Made by a program: the position numbers and the translations under genes. Shown here in pieces: positions 45,423 to 54,567 of a DNA stretch of 64,000 bases; position 1 is the stretch's first letter, and every line of letters begins with the position of its first letter. Below the pieces are notes generated by a model. That model was not told where the DNA came from and searched no databases. It was given only the letters and a program-made list of their open reading frames with translations. The stretch comes from Chitinispirillaceae bacterium (lineage in GTDB: Bacteria; Fibrobacterota; Chitinivibrionia; Chitinivibrionales; Chitinispirillaceae), in contig JAFGDP010000106.1 in assembly GCA_016932075.1 (NCBI GenBank), positions 24,944 through 88,943 on the forward strand. The letters run 5' to 3'.

Positions 45423-46280
45423 TTATTGGCTACGGCATTTTTTCGTAAGGTCCACGCCGGCGCCCTTGATTTTTACACAGTGGATCTGCGATGAAGGACA
45501 GCACACGTTACTTTTCACGAATTCGTCGATCACATACCGCTTTCCGGCAACCACCTGCACCGGCCTGCTGAAGAGCAGCTCGCCGCCAAGCGAAAACGCG
45601 GACAGCATGACCGGACCCGTGGATGAGGGTGTAAAGGAACGGCTGTTCATGACAGCCGGACGAAGCTTTTGTTTATGCGTGACCCCGGCAATGGTCTTGA
45701 TGAGCAGGATATCGTCCAGCTTGAGAACTCCGGGCGGACTTGTCTGACTGCCGCCGGCATCAACATTGTTGATCAGTACCTGCATCTCGTAATAATTGCC
45801 TGTCGGTTCCAGATTATCAGGAAGCACAATGGTATCAACCTTCCACTCGTCTGAAGCCTCGAACGTGCCAATCGTCTGAAACGTCGTGGGCGAACCGCAC
45901 CCCTCGTTGTATCCCCACCTGACCGTGACCTTGTGTCCCGGAAGCGGACCGAGATGCGCAAGGACCAGCCCCTTGTAATTGGCCAGGGGAAATCCGGTTG
46001 CGCCGTGGTCCCAGTCGATCTTGTATCCTGCATATCCTGCGGTGAACTGGTAGTTGAACGTGATGCTGTTGCTGTCGTAGACGTTTCCCGTGTCTGTCTC
46101 GTAAAAACAGGCCGAATCGATCCGGCGCAGCGTGTCGCACAGGAACAGACGCGTATACAGAAGCTGGGTCGGCGGCAGGTCCTTGTACAGCACCAGCGGG
46201 TCGATCGTCGGACCGTCGGCAGGCGTGATGGTGGTCATGGTCATGACAAACAGTACTGCGAAAAAAATGCATTTTTTCAT
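45423..46280 (-). CDS. Secreted protein with carbohydrate-binding-like jelly-roll
   Basis: A 285-aa protein. After the signal peptide (MKKCIFFAVLFVMTMTTITPA) the chain is beta-rich with FNYQFTAGYAGYKIDWDHG, EASDEWKVDTIVLPDNL and DDILLIK, the look of a CBM-type or galactose-binding jelly-roll; family not recognised. The last 70 residues may be a degenerate sorting tail (FSRPVQVVAGKRYVID). AAAAGGAG precedes the ATG. It is 57 bp after the GH2 stop. No catalytic motif is visible. Confidence 0.7.
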   Translation of the reverse strand: MKKCIFFAVLFVMTMTTITPADGPTIDPLVLYKDLPPTQLLYTRLFLCDTLRRIDSACFYETDTGNVYDSNSITFNYQFTAGYAGYKIDWDHGATGFPLANYKGLVLAHLGPLPGHKVTVRWGYNEGCGSPTTFQTIGTFEASDEWKVDTIVLPDNLEPTGNYYEMQVLINNVDAGGSQTSPPGVLKLDDILLIKTIAGVTHKQKLRPAVMNSRSFTPSSTGPVMLSAFSLGGELLFSRPVQVVAGKRYVIDEFVKSNVCCPSSQIHCVKIKGAGVDLTKKCRSQ

Positions 46281-46337
46281 ACGGTCTCCTTTTTGATAGG
46301 GTAAGAAATGATTGAATAGTCGCTTGTATGCATCATG

Positions 46338-48614
46338 TCATTTTTTCGTGCCTGCTTCGGGCAGGACCGTTATGACGGCCTCCGCGGCTTTCAGTTTTTC
46401 ATGGTTGACCCGGCACCGGATATTACCGGCGACACCACCGGTCTGCACGAAAAACGCCGTCGCGCCGTTCTCAAGCGCGATCGGGCTTTTTCCACAAAAC
46501 AATCCCCGGCCGCGCACGGTAATGGTCACGCTGTCACGCAGTCGCGGGACCGTTTGACCGTTCGAATCCTTTACCGTAACGACCACCCGGGTCATGTCGC
46601 CGCCAGCGTCGAGAACCGTATCATCCGGAACAACGGCAAGCCGGACCGGGCGTCCCGGTATCGTTCTGACGGCGGTCGCCGCCTTTTTACCCTCGATAAA
46701 ACCATGCGCCCCGATCTCGCCCTTAACAAAAGGCACTGCTTTCCAGACATAGAGCGGATGAGGCAGGGAGCGATAGCGAGAAGGCGCCCGTTTGCCCTGC
46801 GACCGGCCATTCACGAACAGTTCCACCGAGTCGCAATTGCTCGCCACCCACACGTCGTTTTGCGAAACAGGGCTGGACCAGTCATGCAGGATATGAACCA
46901 TGGGACCGTACGGTCCTGGCTCCTGCTGCGACCGGTACACGTATGCGGCCGGCTTGGGCTGTCTGAAAATATCCGCAACGCCGTGATAGCATACGGATTG
47001 TTCGGCATACCGGTAGGGTGAATGGTAATCAAACGCGCACCAGCCGGCAATCCCGGCGATTGCCGGATTTTCAAAGGCCGAGTCGAGCATCGCGGCGTGG
47101 ACGAGTGCATGGCCGCACAGCCAGCCGGTATTGTCCCACGAATGCGCGGGAAACCAGTGGCCGACGCTTTCAGTGGTAATCCAGGGAAGCACGGGCGGCG
47201 TGGAATCCGGAATCAGGTAATTCTGGGTCCAGATGCCCTCCATGAATTCCTCCGGTGATCCGCGGTCAAGCACCCGCGCGCCGTGGGTCGGCCGCGAGGG
47301 ATCGAGCCGGTGCGCGAGCCGGTTGGTCTTTGTATAAAAATCATGGATATCCGCGGACTGGTTGATGCGCACGCCAAAGCTGACGATCGAAGCGCGGTTG
47401 CGGTCGCGCACGATCATCTCTTCCAGGTTGCAAAGCGCAATGCTTTGCCACGCGGTATCGTCCGAAACATACACCCACCCGGCCATCTCCTCGAGCACGA
47501 GAAGGCCGATCTCATCGCACCGGTCTAAGAACGCAGGATCCTGGGGATAGTGGGAGCAGCGCACGATGTTGCACCCGAAATCGTATTTGACGATATCGGC
47601 ATCGCGCGCCTGAAGCCGGTTGGCGGCCGCCCTGCCGATGAACGGAAAGGTTTCATGCCGGTTGAGCCCGCGCAGCTTGAACGGCTTGCCGTTGACGGAA
47701 AACGCTCCGGTTGTTTTGCTGAATGAAAAATCACGGATTCCGAATCTGAACTGGTGTCTATCGACCTGCCTGCCGTTCTCAGCGACTTCGCTCCGGACCG
47801 TGTAGAGATAAGGATCGTCGGGATGCCATGTATGCGGATTGGCGAGCGGCCCGATGGTCCAGAGGAATGTTTTTCTGGAGTGCGCCGCAATGGTCACTGA
47901 GTCGCCCGCGCGAGCGACAACGCTTCCGGCAGCATCAACAAGCAGGGTCGCAACGTAACAGCCTCTTTGAGCGCTGCTATCATTCGCAAGCATGGTCTCG
48001 ACCAGCAGACGGGTATCTTTTCCGGAATCCTTTCTCACATACACCCATTCAACATGAAGCGGATCGACAACGGTCAGATACACGTCGCGCACGATCCCGC
48101 CGAATACCATAAAATCAAGATTCTTACCTTCTGGCGGAATGTCCTTGCGCTGCCGCGAATCGACCCGTACCGCAAGCACGTTGTCTTTTTCAACGGCAAG
48201 ATGGCCGGTAATATCGAAGGAAAACGGGGTGTAGGCGCCCTTATGCGCGCCGACGCGCTCACCGTTTACATACACCTCCGCGGCCTTTGACACGGCCTCG
48301 AACTCAATAATGAACCGCCTGCCCGCATACGCGCGCGGAAGCGTGAGGTGCTTGCGGTACCAGGAGACAAAGGCAAAGCAGGAGGTATCGATGTCCGTAT
48401 GGTTTACTATCATATTCGCATGCGGAAGACAGATCCTCTTCCATCCCGATTCATTGCGGTGACTCAATTGCGCACCGGCGCTGTCGCCTCTCTGAAACAG
48501 CCATCCGCTGTTCAGGTTGATTGGGATCCGGCCGGCATTGTCCGGTGCACTCGAACTGCCGGCCGCCACGGCCAGAACGATCATGATAAACGGTTCCCAC
48601 CATCCCGGTTTCAT
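46338..48614 (-). CDS. Secreted GH2 family protein (second paralogue) with Gln at the acid/base position
   Basis: A 758-aa protein of the GH2 type that normally carries WGVRINES. The sequence shows VSKAAEVYVNGERVGAHKGAYTPFSF (sugar-binding domain), IVSFGVRINQSADIHDF with Gln419 (CAG) in place of the acid/base Glu, nucleophile Glu482 in PWITTESVGHW, and the AGWCAFDYHSP loop. A DUF4982-like and Ig-like C-terminus follow (RVVVTVKDSNGQTVPRL). Signal peptide present, no sorting tail. The start at 48614 gives a signal peptide; the longer codon at 48743 does not. The ribosome site is weak; it lies 29 bp after the GH51 stop. Confidence 0.85.
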   Translation of the reverse strand: MKPGWWEPFIMIVLAVAAGSSSAPDNAGRIPINLNSGWLFQRGDSAGAQLSHRNESGWKRICLPHANMIVNHTDIDTSCFAFVSWYRKHLTLPRAYAGRRFIIEFEAVSKAAEVYVNGERVGAHKGAYTPFSFDITGHLAVEKDNVLAVRVDSRQRKDIPPEGKNLDFMVFGGIVRDVYLTVVDPLHVEWVYVRKDSGKDTRLLVETMLANDSSAQRGCYVATLLVDAAGSVVARAGDSVTIAAHSRKTFLWTIGPLANPHTWHPDDPYLYTVRSEVAENGRQVDRHQFRFGIRDFSFSKTTGAFSVNGKPFKLRGLNRHETFPFIGRAAANRLQARDADIVKYDFGCNIVRCSHYPQDPAFLDRCDEIGLLVLEEMAGWVYVSDDTAWQSIALCNLEEMIVRDRNRASIVSFGVRINQSADIHDFYTKTNRLAHRLDPSRPTHGARVLDRGSPEEFMEGIWTQNYLIPDSTPPVLPWITTESVGHWFPAHSWDNTGWLCGHALVHAAMLDSAFENPAIAGIAGWCAFDYHSPYRYAEQSVCYHGVADIFRQPKPAAYVYRSQQEPGPYGPMVHILHDWSSPVSQNDVWVASNCDSVELFVNGRSQGKRAPSRYRSLPHPLYVWKAVPFVKGEIGAHGFIEGKKAATAVRTIPGRPVRLAVVPDDTVLDAGGDMTRVVVTVKDSNGQTVPRLRDSVTITVRGRGLFCGKSPIALENGATAFFVQTGGVAGNIRCRVNHEKLKAAEAVITVLPEAGTKK

Positions 48615-48643
48615 GGCGCAAGGATTCAGCTTCTGATCGCGGA

Positions 48644-50425
48644 TCACCGTGCAAGCACTATGCGCCGGGAAAACACGTTTGCACCTGCGGTTATTTTCAC
48701 GAAATATACTCCCGGACCAATCGCGCCGTTTCGCGGACGCCAAACCGTTCCGGTCTGACCTGGTGGCATGGTCACGATTTCTGAGGCGATCATGGTGCGA
48801 CCGTCAATGCCAAGGATCGCAAGGGTTAGCGGAACAGTCCTGAGGACCGGTCCGAGAATCCGGACACTCCCCTTTCCGCATGGCTTTACCGACCAGACAT
48901 CCCCACCGCAGCGCGCATGCGCTGCAATACCGGTTCCCGGGGTCAACGCAAGCGTGACGACCGCATGCGCAGGCACTGACACGGTAATGGTATTTCCATT
49001 ATGGGTATAGCTCGATGATGAAAGGGCCTTTATGTTCACCGGCTCAACACCGTTATAATCGTTATAGCTGCCGTATTCAGGGCCGTTGATGACCGTACCG
49101 GTACAGGAAGTATATCCCGGCCCGTTGGCGAGCGTGATCACAACGTTCTGCGCCGCGGATATGTGCGTGTTGCACATGCTGATGTGCAGTTTTCCCGTAC
49201 TGTCGACCGATGCCGACGCGCTGATGAGCGGAACGTTCTGATTGTTGGACGTCGTGAGTGTCAGGGGCACCATTTTCGCTTCCTGATGCACCTTGTACAT
49301 TTTAAACACGTAAAACGTCGGTGTTTTGATCATGTCCGTGGTCGGCGGGTTTTTGGTTAAAAGCAGGGACTGAATCACGTTCACCGGCTGCGCCACCAGG
49401 GCCATCTTGACGCGCCTGCAGCGGTTGTTGAAAATATTGAAGTGCATGGAGGCGATGACCGCGTCACGGCAGGTGTTCTGCTGATAGCAGCTGCCCATGC
49501 CCGGAATGCCGGAGTACCACGCGCCCCACTCGTCGACCATGAGCCCGACCGTATAATTCGGATCGTAGCGGTTCATGATCGTTTCACAGGTGCGCATATT
49601 GTTTTCCATTGCCCAGGCCAGCTGCAACCTGCTGTAGTACTGGGCCTGGGTAAAGTTATAGGAGGGGCCGCTGTTGTTGAGACCGGAATAATAGTGATAC
49701 GTCACGCCCTCAACCTTCCCCATCTCCCTGCGCATGAGTGAATCCAGCCAGGCGGACGACAACCCGTTGCCTGAACCGCCGTCCGCAATCCTGAACAGCT
49801 TGCCTGAAAATTTCGATGGAATCGCGGCCTCATACTGCTCAAACCGGTTGCAATAGTAGGTCACCGTATTGGTCACCCCGCACCCGCCCCAGATCTCGTT
49901 CCCTATTTTCCAGTACTTCAATCTGCCCGGATACAGGGAATCGATATGGTTGAGCCATGCGGCCATTACCGCGGGCGTTTCTGAGGTCATGTTCGCGGTA
50001 ATATACGGAACCGAGTTGACCAGGCTGCACAGTTGAAAATATTCGGCCGTGCCCAGGCCGTTGATCATGTCACCGCCGGGACGGCTGTTTTTCGGGCCAA
50101 GACCATCCTTCCAGTCGTACCGTTCGGCAAAACAGCCGCCGGGCCAGTCAAGACAGGTGACACCCGCGTCCTTGAACGCGGCAATCACGTCGTTGCGCAT
50201 ACCGTTCGTGTTGGGGATGGAAGATGCTGCTCCGACATACACGCCGGTATAGATGCCCCTGCCCCAGTCCTCCATGAGCGCGCCGTAGAGCTCTTTGTTG
50301 ATGGTATATGTTGCCCCCCCGATATCAAGTGACATCGTGCTTTGAGCGTGCGCGGTCGCGGTCACGAACACCGCGGCGGCAACAATGCCATGCCAGAATA
50401 TTCCAGGGCAATGATGGTATTTCAC
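48644..50425 (-). CDS. Secreted GH51 alpha-L-arabinofuranosidase, copy 1, with sorting tail
   Basis: A 593-aa (beta/alpha)8 enzyme releasing arabinose from arabinan or arabinoxylan. Acid/base Glu177 in YWKIGNEIWGGC and nucleophile Glu299 in LMVDEWGAWYSG; the family block FKDAGVTCLDWPGGCFAERYDW is complete. A C-terminal beta-sandwich (about 380-500) and the sorting tail (KITAGANVFSRRIVLAR) follow. The start is GTG with GAGGGAG upstream. It lies 33 bp after GH51 copy 2 and 29 bp before the second GH2 gene. Confidence 0.93.
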   Translation of the reverse strand: MKYHHCPGIFWHGIVAAAVFVTATAHAQSTMSLDIGGATYTINKELYGALMEDWGRGIYTGVYVGAASSIPNTNGMRNDVIAAFKDAGVTCLDWPGGCFAERYDWKDGLGPKNSRPGGDMINGLGTAEYFQLCSLVNSVPYITANMTSETPAVMAAWLNHIDSLYPGRLKYWKIGNEIWGGCGVTNTVTYYCNRFEQYEAAIPSKFSGKLFRIADGGSGNGLSSAWLDSLMRREMGKVEGVTYHYYSGLNNSGPSYNFTQAQYYSRLQLAWAMENNMRTCETIMNRYDPNYTVGLMVDEWGAWYSGIPGMGSCYQQNTCRDAVIASMHFNIFNNRCRRVKMALVAQPVNVIQSLLLTKNPPTTDMIKTPTFYVFKMYKVHQEAKMVPLTLTTSNNQNVPLISASASVDSTGKLHISMCNTHISAAQNVVITLANGPGYTSCTGTVINGPEYGSYNDYNGVEPVNIKALSSSSYTHNGNTITVSVPAHAVVTLALTPGTGIAAHARCGGDVWSVKPCGKGSVRILGPVLRTVPLTLAILGIDGRTMIASEIVTMPPGQTGTVWRPRNGAIGPGVYFVKITAGANVFSRRIVLAR

Positions 50426-50458
50426 CGTGTCTCCCTCATGATAACAAATTTCTTTGTT

Positions 50459-52246
50459 TTAACGCGCAAGCATCACCTTTTGCGACTCGATGAAGTCACC
50501 GGCTCGTACGTTTACAATACAGACACGACACGCCTTGTCATGACCCGCCGGCTGCCAGACAAGTTGCCGTGTACAATTCGTAGGTGAGGTGATGGTCCCC
50601 TCAATCTTTTTCCCGTCAATACCTGTAACAATGACTGACACGGGGGAAAAAACCGAACCCGCGCTGCCGACAACGATCCGGTTGCCCGGCACCGCGGCTA
50701 TGGTAATGCCGTGGTCCTTTGCTCTTTTCCGCGTTTCCGGAATCCAGGTCCCCTGCCCTGACAGCTCCAGCGTCACCACGCTGTGCGCGGGCAGGGTCAC
50801 GTTCAGCGTGGAACCGCTCAGGGAAAAATTCGAGGAGGCAAAGGGCTGCACGTTTACCCTTTCGGCCGTATTGAAATCATTGAGGCTGGTTATGGACGGG
50901 CCGTTCACGACCGTACCCGTGCAGGCTGTAAAAGGCCGCGGCGGATTGTTCAGGGTGACTCTAACGGTCTGATTGGAACTGGCGTGCGTATTAACGAGGC
51001 TTATGTGGAGCCTCTGCAAGCTGTCAATTGACGCCGACGCCGAAAGCAGAGGTATGTTCTGGTTGTTCGGACAGGTGAGTATTGCCGGTACCATGGTCGC
51101 GTTGTGGTGCGCCTTGTACTGTTTAAATACATAGAAAGTCGGGGTCCTGACCATTGCCGCTCCAGGCGACGGCTGCGTCAAAATCAGTGCCTGGATCACA
51201 TTGATAGCCTGGGCGACCAGCGCCATCTTTATACGGCGGCAGTGATTGTTGAACATGTTCAGACTCATGCCGGCTATCACCGCGTCCCGTACCGTGTTCT
51301 GCTGATACAGCGCCCCCATGCCGCCGATGGCGTCGTACCACGCGCCCCACTCATCGACGATCATGTCCTTGGTGTAATTCGGATCGTACTTATTCATAAC
51401 GGCCTCATGTGCCCGGATCAGCCCCTCCAGGTCATGGGCCTTTTGAAGCTGTGCATAATACCCGGACTCGGTGAATGACGTGGACGATCCCTTGGCGCTC
51501 CAGTTGGTGACGGCGTAAAAGTGCCATGACAAACCATCATACAGCGAGAGAGAATGATTCATCATGGAATCGGACCAGTAATTGGCAGGCGTTTCATAGT
51601 CGCGGCTGCCCTGTGCAATTCTATAAATCGGGCCATTGAAGTTTGACGGTTCCGCGCTTAAAAACTGTCGCAGCACGGATTGGTATTGCGTCACGGTCCA
51701 GCCGGCGCCGCATCCGCCCCACATCTCATTGCCGTATTTCCACCATATGAGCTTGCCGGGGAACACCGAATCAACATACGTAAGCCAGGCTGCAGACTCT
51801 GCAGCGGTGCCGTTGACCATGTTGTTGGTGATATAGGGTTCAGCGCCGACAAGTTCATTCATTTGCATGTATTCGTCGGTTCCCATGCCGTTCACTCTGT
51901 CGCCTCCCGGCCTGCTTGATTTAGGGCCAATGCCGTCCCTCCAATGGTATGAGTTCGCGGCGCAGCCTCCGGGCCATTCAAGACAGGTGATGCCCCCCTC
52001 TTTGAACGCTTCGAGAATATCGTTGCGCATGCCGTTCGTGTTCGGTATGGATGACCCTGTTCCGACATAGAGACCCTGGTAAACGCAGCGGCCCAGATCC
52101 TCCATGAGCGCACCATAGATCGCCCGGTGGATTTTATAGGTTGCCCGGTCGATATTCAGCATGAGGGTGTTCTGGCCGAACAAGGTCGCTGCAAAAATCG
52201 CAACGAAAACGGTTGCTGAATACAGGGATACACGCACGGAATTCAT
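50459..52246 (-). CDS. Secreted GH51 alpha-L-arabinofuranosidase, copy 2, with sorting tail
   Basis: A 595-aa paralogue of the 48644-50425 and 52729-54537 proteins. Acid/base Glu174 (WWKYGNEMWGGC) and nucleophile Glu299 (MIVDEWGAWYDA) are intact. The C-terminus matches copy 1 (RAGDFIESQKVMLAR). AAAGGA precedes the ATG at 52246. It lies 44 bp after the zinc-ribbon gene. Loop segments differ from copy 1 around residues 205-240, so the two may act on different linkages; this is inference. Confidence 0.93.
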   Translation of the reverse strand: MNSVRVSLYSATVFVAIFAATLFGQNTLMLNIDRATYKIHRAIYGALMEDLGRCVYQGLYVGTGSSIPNTNGMRNDILEAFKEGGITCLEWPGGCAANSYHWRDGIGPKSSRPGGDRVNGMGTDEYMQMNELVGAEPYITNNMVNGTAAESAAWLTYVDSVFPGKLIWWKYGNEMWGGCGAGWTVTQYQSVLRQFLSAEPSNFNGPIYRIAQGSRDYETPANYWSDSMMNHSLSLYDGLSWHFYAVTNWSAKGSSTSFTESGYYAQLQKAHDLEGLIRAHEAVMNKYDPNYTKDMIVDEWGAWYDAIGGMGALYQQNTVRDAVIAGMSLNMFNNHCRRIKMALVAQAINVIQALILTQPSPGAAMVRTPTFYVFKQYKAHHNATMVPAILTCPNNQNIPLLSASASIDSLQRLHISLVNTHASSNQTVRVTLNNPPRPFTACTGTVVNGPSITSLNDFNTAERVNVQPFASSNFSLSGSTLNVTLPAHSVVTLELSGQGTWIPETRKRAKDHGITIAAVPGNRIVVGSAGSVFSPVSVIVTGIDGKKIEGTITSPTNCTRQLVWQPAGHDKACRVCIVNVRAGDFIESQKVMLAR

Positions 52247-52290
52247 GGCTTATGATTCCTTTCGACGTACAATACCGATGGGGGAAAAGG

Positions 52291-52482
52291 CTACCGCTTC
52301 CCCGACCCTTTGCAATGAGGACAACCGGTGATTTTGATGCCATCTATGGTAAAACAGCTGATATAGAGCGACCCGTTGCATTCCGGGCAGACCTCATCCT
52401 CGACGCGCGAATCACCGGCTTTGTTTTCCGCATGGTGTTTTACGGTGGTTTGCTCACCATCGATTCCGCTTATAGATTTCAT
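52291..52482 (-). CDS. Small zinc-ribbon protein
   Basis: A 63-aa cytoplasmic protein whose second half is VCPECNGSLYISCFTIDGIKITGCPHCKGSGKR: two CxxCxG motifs 20 residues apart, the DnaJ-type zinc-ribbon arrangement. AGGAG lies 9 nt before the ATG. It is the first gene of the long 52.5-34.2 kb operon. The role is unknown; nucleic-acid or protein binding through a single Zn ion is likely from the motif. Confidence 0.75.
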   Translation of the reverse strand: MKSISGIDGEQTTVKHHAENKAGDSRVEDEVCPECNGSLYISCFTIDGIKITGCPHCKGSGKR

Positions 52483-52728
52483 TGTGACAGCTCCTTGGTT
52501 GATTATAATTTTTAATTATTTTTAGAGAGCGCTTATGCGTATTATTGCTATTGTTTTAATATATATTTTGTATTGCTTTTTTATTAATTATTTTAATTTT
52601 TAGAGAGCATATTCGCGTCTCAACCACCCCTTTCCCTCTCTATTCCAGACCAAAACCGTACCCTGAAGAGCAAAAGAGACCCGCGCGTTGACGATACTGA
52701 AACCATCGTTGCGGCAGACCCGTCGCGT
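52483..52728. promoter_or_regulatory. AT-rich region with a direct repeat, candidate operon promoter
   Basis: 246 bp before the zinc-ribbon gene. ATTTTTAGAGAGC occurs at 52518-52530 and 52596-52608, within longer similar stretches (52512-52540 and 52584-52618) 72-78 bp apart. On the minus strand TATAAT (complement of 52502-52507) lies 20 bp before the ATG, with no clear -35. This is the only sizeable AT-rich gap between GH51 copy 3 and the long operon, so a promoter here is likely. Confidence 0.45.
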
Positions 52729-54537
52729 TCACCGGCCGGACCGCAGCACCAGGCGCTTCGATTGCATCATATCGCCCGCTCTCATGGTAACGATATAGGT
52801 ACTGCTTCCAATACCCCTGATCTCAGGATACCATACCAATGATTTTGCACCGGGACCAACCGTCGCGCAAAATTTCGGGGCCGCTAATGTCCCGTCAAGC
52901 GCAACAAGTTCAACCGTAACTCGTGTGGGCTGGGTACAACCGTGCCGTATCATGATCCGGCTCCGCGGAAGCGGACTGACGTCAAACTGTTTGTGCGCTT
53001 GCACCAGGTGACCGATGGTGCCGGTTGACGGCGGTCTGAGCGTGAGCATGACCACGCTGTGCGCCGGAAGCGTGACCGTCACCCTGTTTCCGTCAAGGGA
53101 ATAATTCGACGATGCAAACGGCTTGATATTCACCCGCTCCGCAGTATTATAATCATTATAGCTGTTGATGGCTGGACCATTGACGATCTCCCCGGAAATG
53201 GAGTCGAAACCGCCGCCGTTGATGGTGACGGTCAGGTTCTGCGACGAGGTCGCGTGGATATTGGCGATACTGATGTGGAGCGTGCCTGTGCTGTCGATAG
53301 ACGCGGATGCATTGAGCGCGTTGAGATTGTTTACCTTGCTTGAAGAGAGCGTTAACGGCACCATACGGGCGTTCTGGTGCGGCACGTACAACTTGAACAC
53401 ATAATATGTCGGCGTCTTGATCAGCGCGCCGCTCTCAGGATGCGTGAGGAAAAGGGCGTGGATCGCATTGACCGGCTGCGCCTGCTGCGCCATCCAGATG
53501 CGGCGGCAGTTGTTGTTGAAAAAGTTCAAATGCTGCGCCGTGATCTGGGCGTCGCGTACCGTGCTCTGTTGATACGACAATCCCATGCCCGGAATCTGGT
53601 CGTACCACGCGCCCCATTCGTCGGGCTGCAGGCCAACTTTGTAATTGGGATCCCTGCTGTCCAATGCCCTCATCACCGTGGTAGCCTGGGTCTCCATGGC
53701 ATAGGCCCGGCCGAGGATGGTGTAGTACTCGGTCTCGTTGAATTGATACGACGAACCTTTCTGCCCTTCGGTCCAGCTCATGGTCGTATAGTAATGCCAG
53801 GATAGGCCTTCCATGCCGTTTGCCGCCTCACGGGCAAGCACCGCATTGGTCCAGTCCATGTCAACGCGGCCCTGGTCAGAGTATCCCGCCGCAGCAATCC
53901 TGATTATTTTTCCTGAAAACGCGGCCGGAATGGCTGCCTTGAACGGATCATACCAATTGTTCAGATATTCGGTCACCGAGATACCCGGATAGCATCCGCC
54001 CCACGGCTCGTTCCCGAGCCCCAGATACCTGAGCCGGTTCGGGAAATTGGTATTGATATAATTGAGCCATGCCGCCATTTCAGCCGGCGTGTCTGACCTG
54101 CAGTTGGCCTGGATAAACGGCGCGCAGTTGACCAGGCTGCAGAGCTGGAAATATTCGTCGGTCCCCATGCCGTTTACCCGGTCGCCGCCAGGCCTGCTCG
54201 ATTTGGGCCCGATGCCTTCCCGCCACTTGTACACTTCGGCATTGCACCCGCCAGGGAACTGCAACACCCCGATCCGGATCTCCTTGAGTCCTTGAATGAT
54301 ATCGTTGCGCATGCCGTTCGTGTTCGGAATTGAAGATGCTGTCCCCACGTAAATGCCGCCGTAGATGTCCCTGCCCCAGTCCTCCATGAGGCCGCCGTAA
54401 ATGGTCCGCTTGATGGTGTCCCGCGCCTGGCCGACGTTCAGGGTCAGGGTGTTCTGCGCCGCGGCAGCTGATGCGGCAATCATGACCGTGGTGACGATCA
54501 ATGGCGCGGTAGTTCTCAAGCATCTGAACTTGTACAT
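52729..54537 (-). CDS. Secreted GH51 alpha-L-arabinofuranosidase, copy 3, with sorting tail
   Basis: A 602-aa paralogue of the two GH51 enzymes downstream. Acid/base Glu177 (LGLGNEPWGGC) and nucleophile Glu307 (LQPDEWGAWYDQ) are intact. It lies 30 bp after the LamG lipoprotein stop, in the operon headed by the TIGR02147 gene, and is separated from the other two copies by the zinc-ribbon region. GAGAGGA precedes the ATG. The tail ends in MRAGDMMQSKRLVLRSGR. Confidence 0.93.
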   Translation of the reverse strand: MYKFRCLRTTAPLIVTTVMIAASAAAAQNTLTLNVGQARDTIKRTIYGGLMEDWGRDIYGGIYVGTASSIPNTNGMRNDIIQGLKEIRIGVLQFPGGCNAEVYKWREGIGPKSSRPGGDRVNGMGTDEYFQLCSLVNCAPFIQANCRSDTPAEMAAWLNYINTNFPNRLRYLGLGNEPWGGCYPGISVTEYLNNWYDPFKAAIPAAFSGKIIRIAAAGYSDQGRVDMDWTNAVLAREAANGMEGLSWHYYTTMSWTEGQKGSSYQFNETEYYTILGRAYAMETQATTVMRALDSRDPNYKVGLQPDEWGAWYDQIPGMGLSYQQSTVRDAQITAQHLNFFNNNCRRIWMAQQAQPVNAIHALFLTHPESGALIKTPTYYVFKLYVPHQNARMVPLTLSSSKVNNLNALNASASIDSTGTLHISIANIHATSSQNLTVTINGGGFDSISGEIVNGPAINSYNDYNTAERVNIKPFASSNYSLDGNRVTVTLPAHSVVMLTLRPPSTGTIGHLVQAHKQFDVSPLPRSRIMIRHGCTQPTRVTVELVALDGTLAAPKFCATVGPGAKSLVWYPEIRGIGSSTYIVTMRAGDMMQSKRLVLRSGR

Positions 54538-54567
54538 AGCGTTCCTCTCGGTGCAGGTGAAAGATAG

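Noticed and set aside
44324..45448. A 374-codon plus-strand open frame opposite the outer-membrane protein gene
   Set aside because: It lies wholly antisense to a beta-barrel gene with a signal peptide and a terminal Phe. The frame has no ribosome site and its translation is rich in Arg/Gly/His, typical of antisense reading.
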